Shown here: piece after piece, positions 63,328-64,000 of the stretch
Numbering within the stretch: position 1 is the stretch's first letter
How the letters are laid out: each line of letters opens with the position of its first letter
Source: Flavobacterium undicola
GTDB lineage: Bacteria; Bacteroidota; Bacteroidia; Flavobacteriales; Flavobacteriaceae
Assembly (NCBI RefSeq): GCF_009909155.2
Contig: NZ_JAAAPM020000006.1
Span: forward strand, 1 to 64,000
Length of the DNA: 64,000 nucleotides
Direction of reading: 5' to 3'
The notes under the pieces: model-generated
Seen by the model: only the letters and a program-made list of their open reading frames with translations
The model's database searches: none
Told to the model about the DNA's origin: nothing
Made by a program: the position numbers and the translations under genes

Positions 63328-63838
63328 AGAAATAATGAACGACATCACTACTTTTATTTTTGATGTTGATGGCGTACTTACTGATGGTTCCGTATTTGTA
63401 AACCCTGATGGCGAAATGTTGAGAACCATGAATATTCGCGATGGTTATGCGTTGAAAGCAGCGGTAGACAGTGGCTACAATGTTTGCATTATTTCGGGCG
63501 GAAGCAACGAAGGCGTGCGTGTGCGTTTGCGTAATCTGGGAATTACCGATATCCATTTAGGCACACCGGACAAGGTAGAAACCTTTGACGAATACATCGA
63601 TCTTTATCAAATAAAACAAGAACATATTTTATACATGGGTGATGATATTCCCGATTATCATGTGATGAAATTAGTCGCATTACCTACCTGCCCTCAGGAT
63701 GCCTGCCCTGAAATTAAAGGGATTTCTAAATACATTTCACATAAAAATGGCGGACAAGGTGCCGTTCGTGATGTGATTGAACAAGTCATGAAAGTACAAG
63801 GTAAATGGATGGAAAGTTTTGACGCAAAATACGACTAG
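63311..63838 (+). CDS. KdsC-type HAD phosphatase
   Basis: A 175-residue HAD-superfamily phosphatase of the 3-deoxy-manno-octulosonate-8-phosphate phosphatase family (lipopolysaccharide inner core). Motif I is TFIFDVDGVLTDGSVFV; motif II and III elements are VCIISGGSNEGV and LYMGDDIPDYHVMKLV, with the acidic pair that binds magnesium. No cap domain, as usual in KdsC. Start is the ATG overlapping the DUF2520 gene. KdsC substrate is inferred from the family; related enzymes act on KDN phosphate. Confidence 0.9.
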   Translation: MAKSYKEIMNDITTFIFDVDGVLTDGSVFVNPDGEMLRTMNIRDGYALKAAVDSGYNVCIISGGSNEGVRVRLRNLGITDIHLGTPDKVETFDEYIDLYQIKQEHILYMGDDIPDYHVMKLVALPTCPQDACPEIKGISKYISHKNGGQGAVRDVIEQVMKVQGKWMESFDAKYD

Positions 63839-64000
63839 AAGCGGGAAGCTGGAAGTTGGGAGTTGGAAGACAGATTTCAGAATATAGAATGTTCATTATA
63901 CATAAATTTTAGAAACTTCCATCTTCTAACTTCCAACTCCTAACCTCTAACTTCTAACTCCCAACTTCCAGCTCCCAGCTTCTAACTTCCAACTCCTAAC
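63839..64000. repeat. CTTCTAAC-type simple-repeat tract at the right edge
   Basis: AAGCTGGAAGTTGGGAGTTG on one side and many copies of TTCTAACTTCCAACTCC on the other, so the two halves can pair. The tract runs off the window. It is the same family as the repeats at 20492 and 32259. Confidence 0.75.

Overview
The window is chromosomal DNA from an AT-rich member of the Bacteroidota, most likely a Flavobacterium or close relative. The evidence is a PorP/SprF plus OmpA plus T9SS-type-B gene set, two kinds of type IX secretion sorting tail, a six-domain ribosomal protein S1, a System II CcsBA fusion, menaquinone genes, promoters of the Bacteroidota form (TTG, about 19 bases, TAnnTTTG), and dispersed intergenic repeats. 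I saw no rRNA, tRNA, CRISPR array, transposase or prophage.

Layout. 0.2-6.2 kb: a minus-strand surface operon (T9SS type B protein, PorP/SprF, OmpA/PD40 protein) ending in a decayed fasciclin fragment. 6.8-8.6 kb: rpsA with its promoter, leader and terminator. 9-11.5 kb: a pentapeptide-repeat membrane protein, a small lipoprotein and an Hsp20 chaperone. 11.5-24.3 kb: housekeeping genes (cmk, M1 peptidase, aldose epimerase, smpB, pcm, a Gfo/Idh oxidoreductase, 3-hydroxybutyryl-CoA dehydrogenase, yggS, an exonuclease/GIY-YIG protein, miaA, acyl-ACP thioesterase), interrupted by a four-helix-bundle gene between inverted repeats. 24.3-28 kb: an M23 peptidase, a lipoprotein, a frameshifted secreted protein, an NTF2-like protein and an MFS transporter. 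28-42.4 kb: menC, menA, menB and menD on the minus strand with UPF0173, a TPR protein and a CvfB-like protein, plus accessory genes between them (a HisKA-only membrane protein, a GH43-like glycosidase, a plug-domain protein without a barrel). No menE or menF is seen here.

42.5-48.1 kb: a glutathione peroxidase, a TonB-dependent receptor divergent from an ECF sigma/anti-sigma pair, and a tRNA-dihydrouridine synthase. 48.2-56.6 kb is the most striking locus: a minus-strand run of a T9SS type A protein, an outer-membrane barrel, a 1662-residue tail-fibre/YadA-head-like adhesin and a DUF1566 protein, divergent from a membrane-anchored AraC-type regulator. The adhesin gene is built from modules whose spacings differ by multiples of 54 bp, plus a second duplication with a 1056-bp offset, so it looks suited to length variation by recombination. 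56.7-64 kb: ccsBA, a leucine-rich-repeat lipoprotein, a MazEF-type toxin-antitoxin pair with palindromic half-sites at its promoter, a small DUF6500-like protein, a DUF2520 protein and a KdsC-type phosphatase.

The intergenic DNA carries several repeat families: a hairpin element beginning AGCCCTGAT and ending near ACAGCAGG, a GCGCGGA...TTCCGTGCC element, CTTCTAAC-type microsatellites (one inside the yggS coding region and a related one just upstream of menA), and AAAGTTCGCAAAG or CTGCAGATTT low-complexity tracts.
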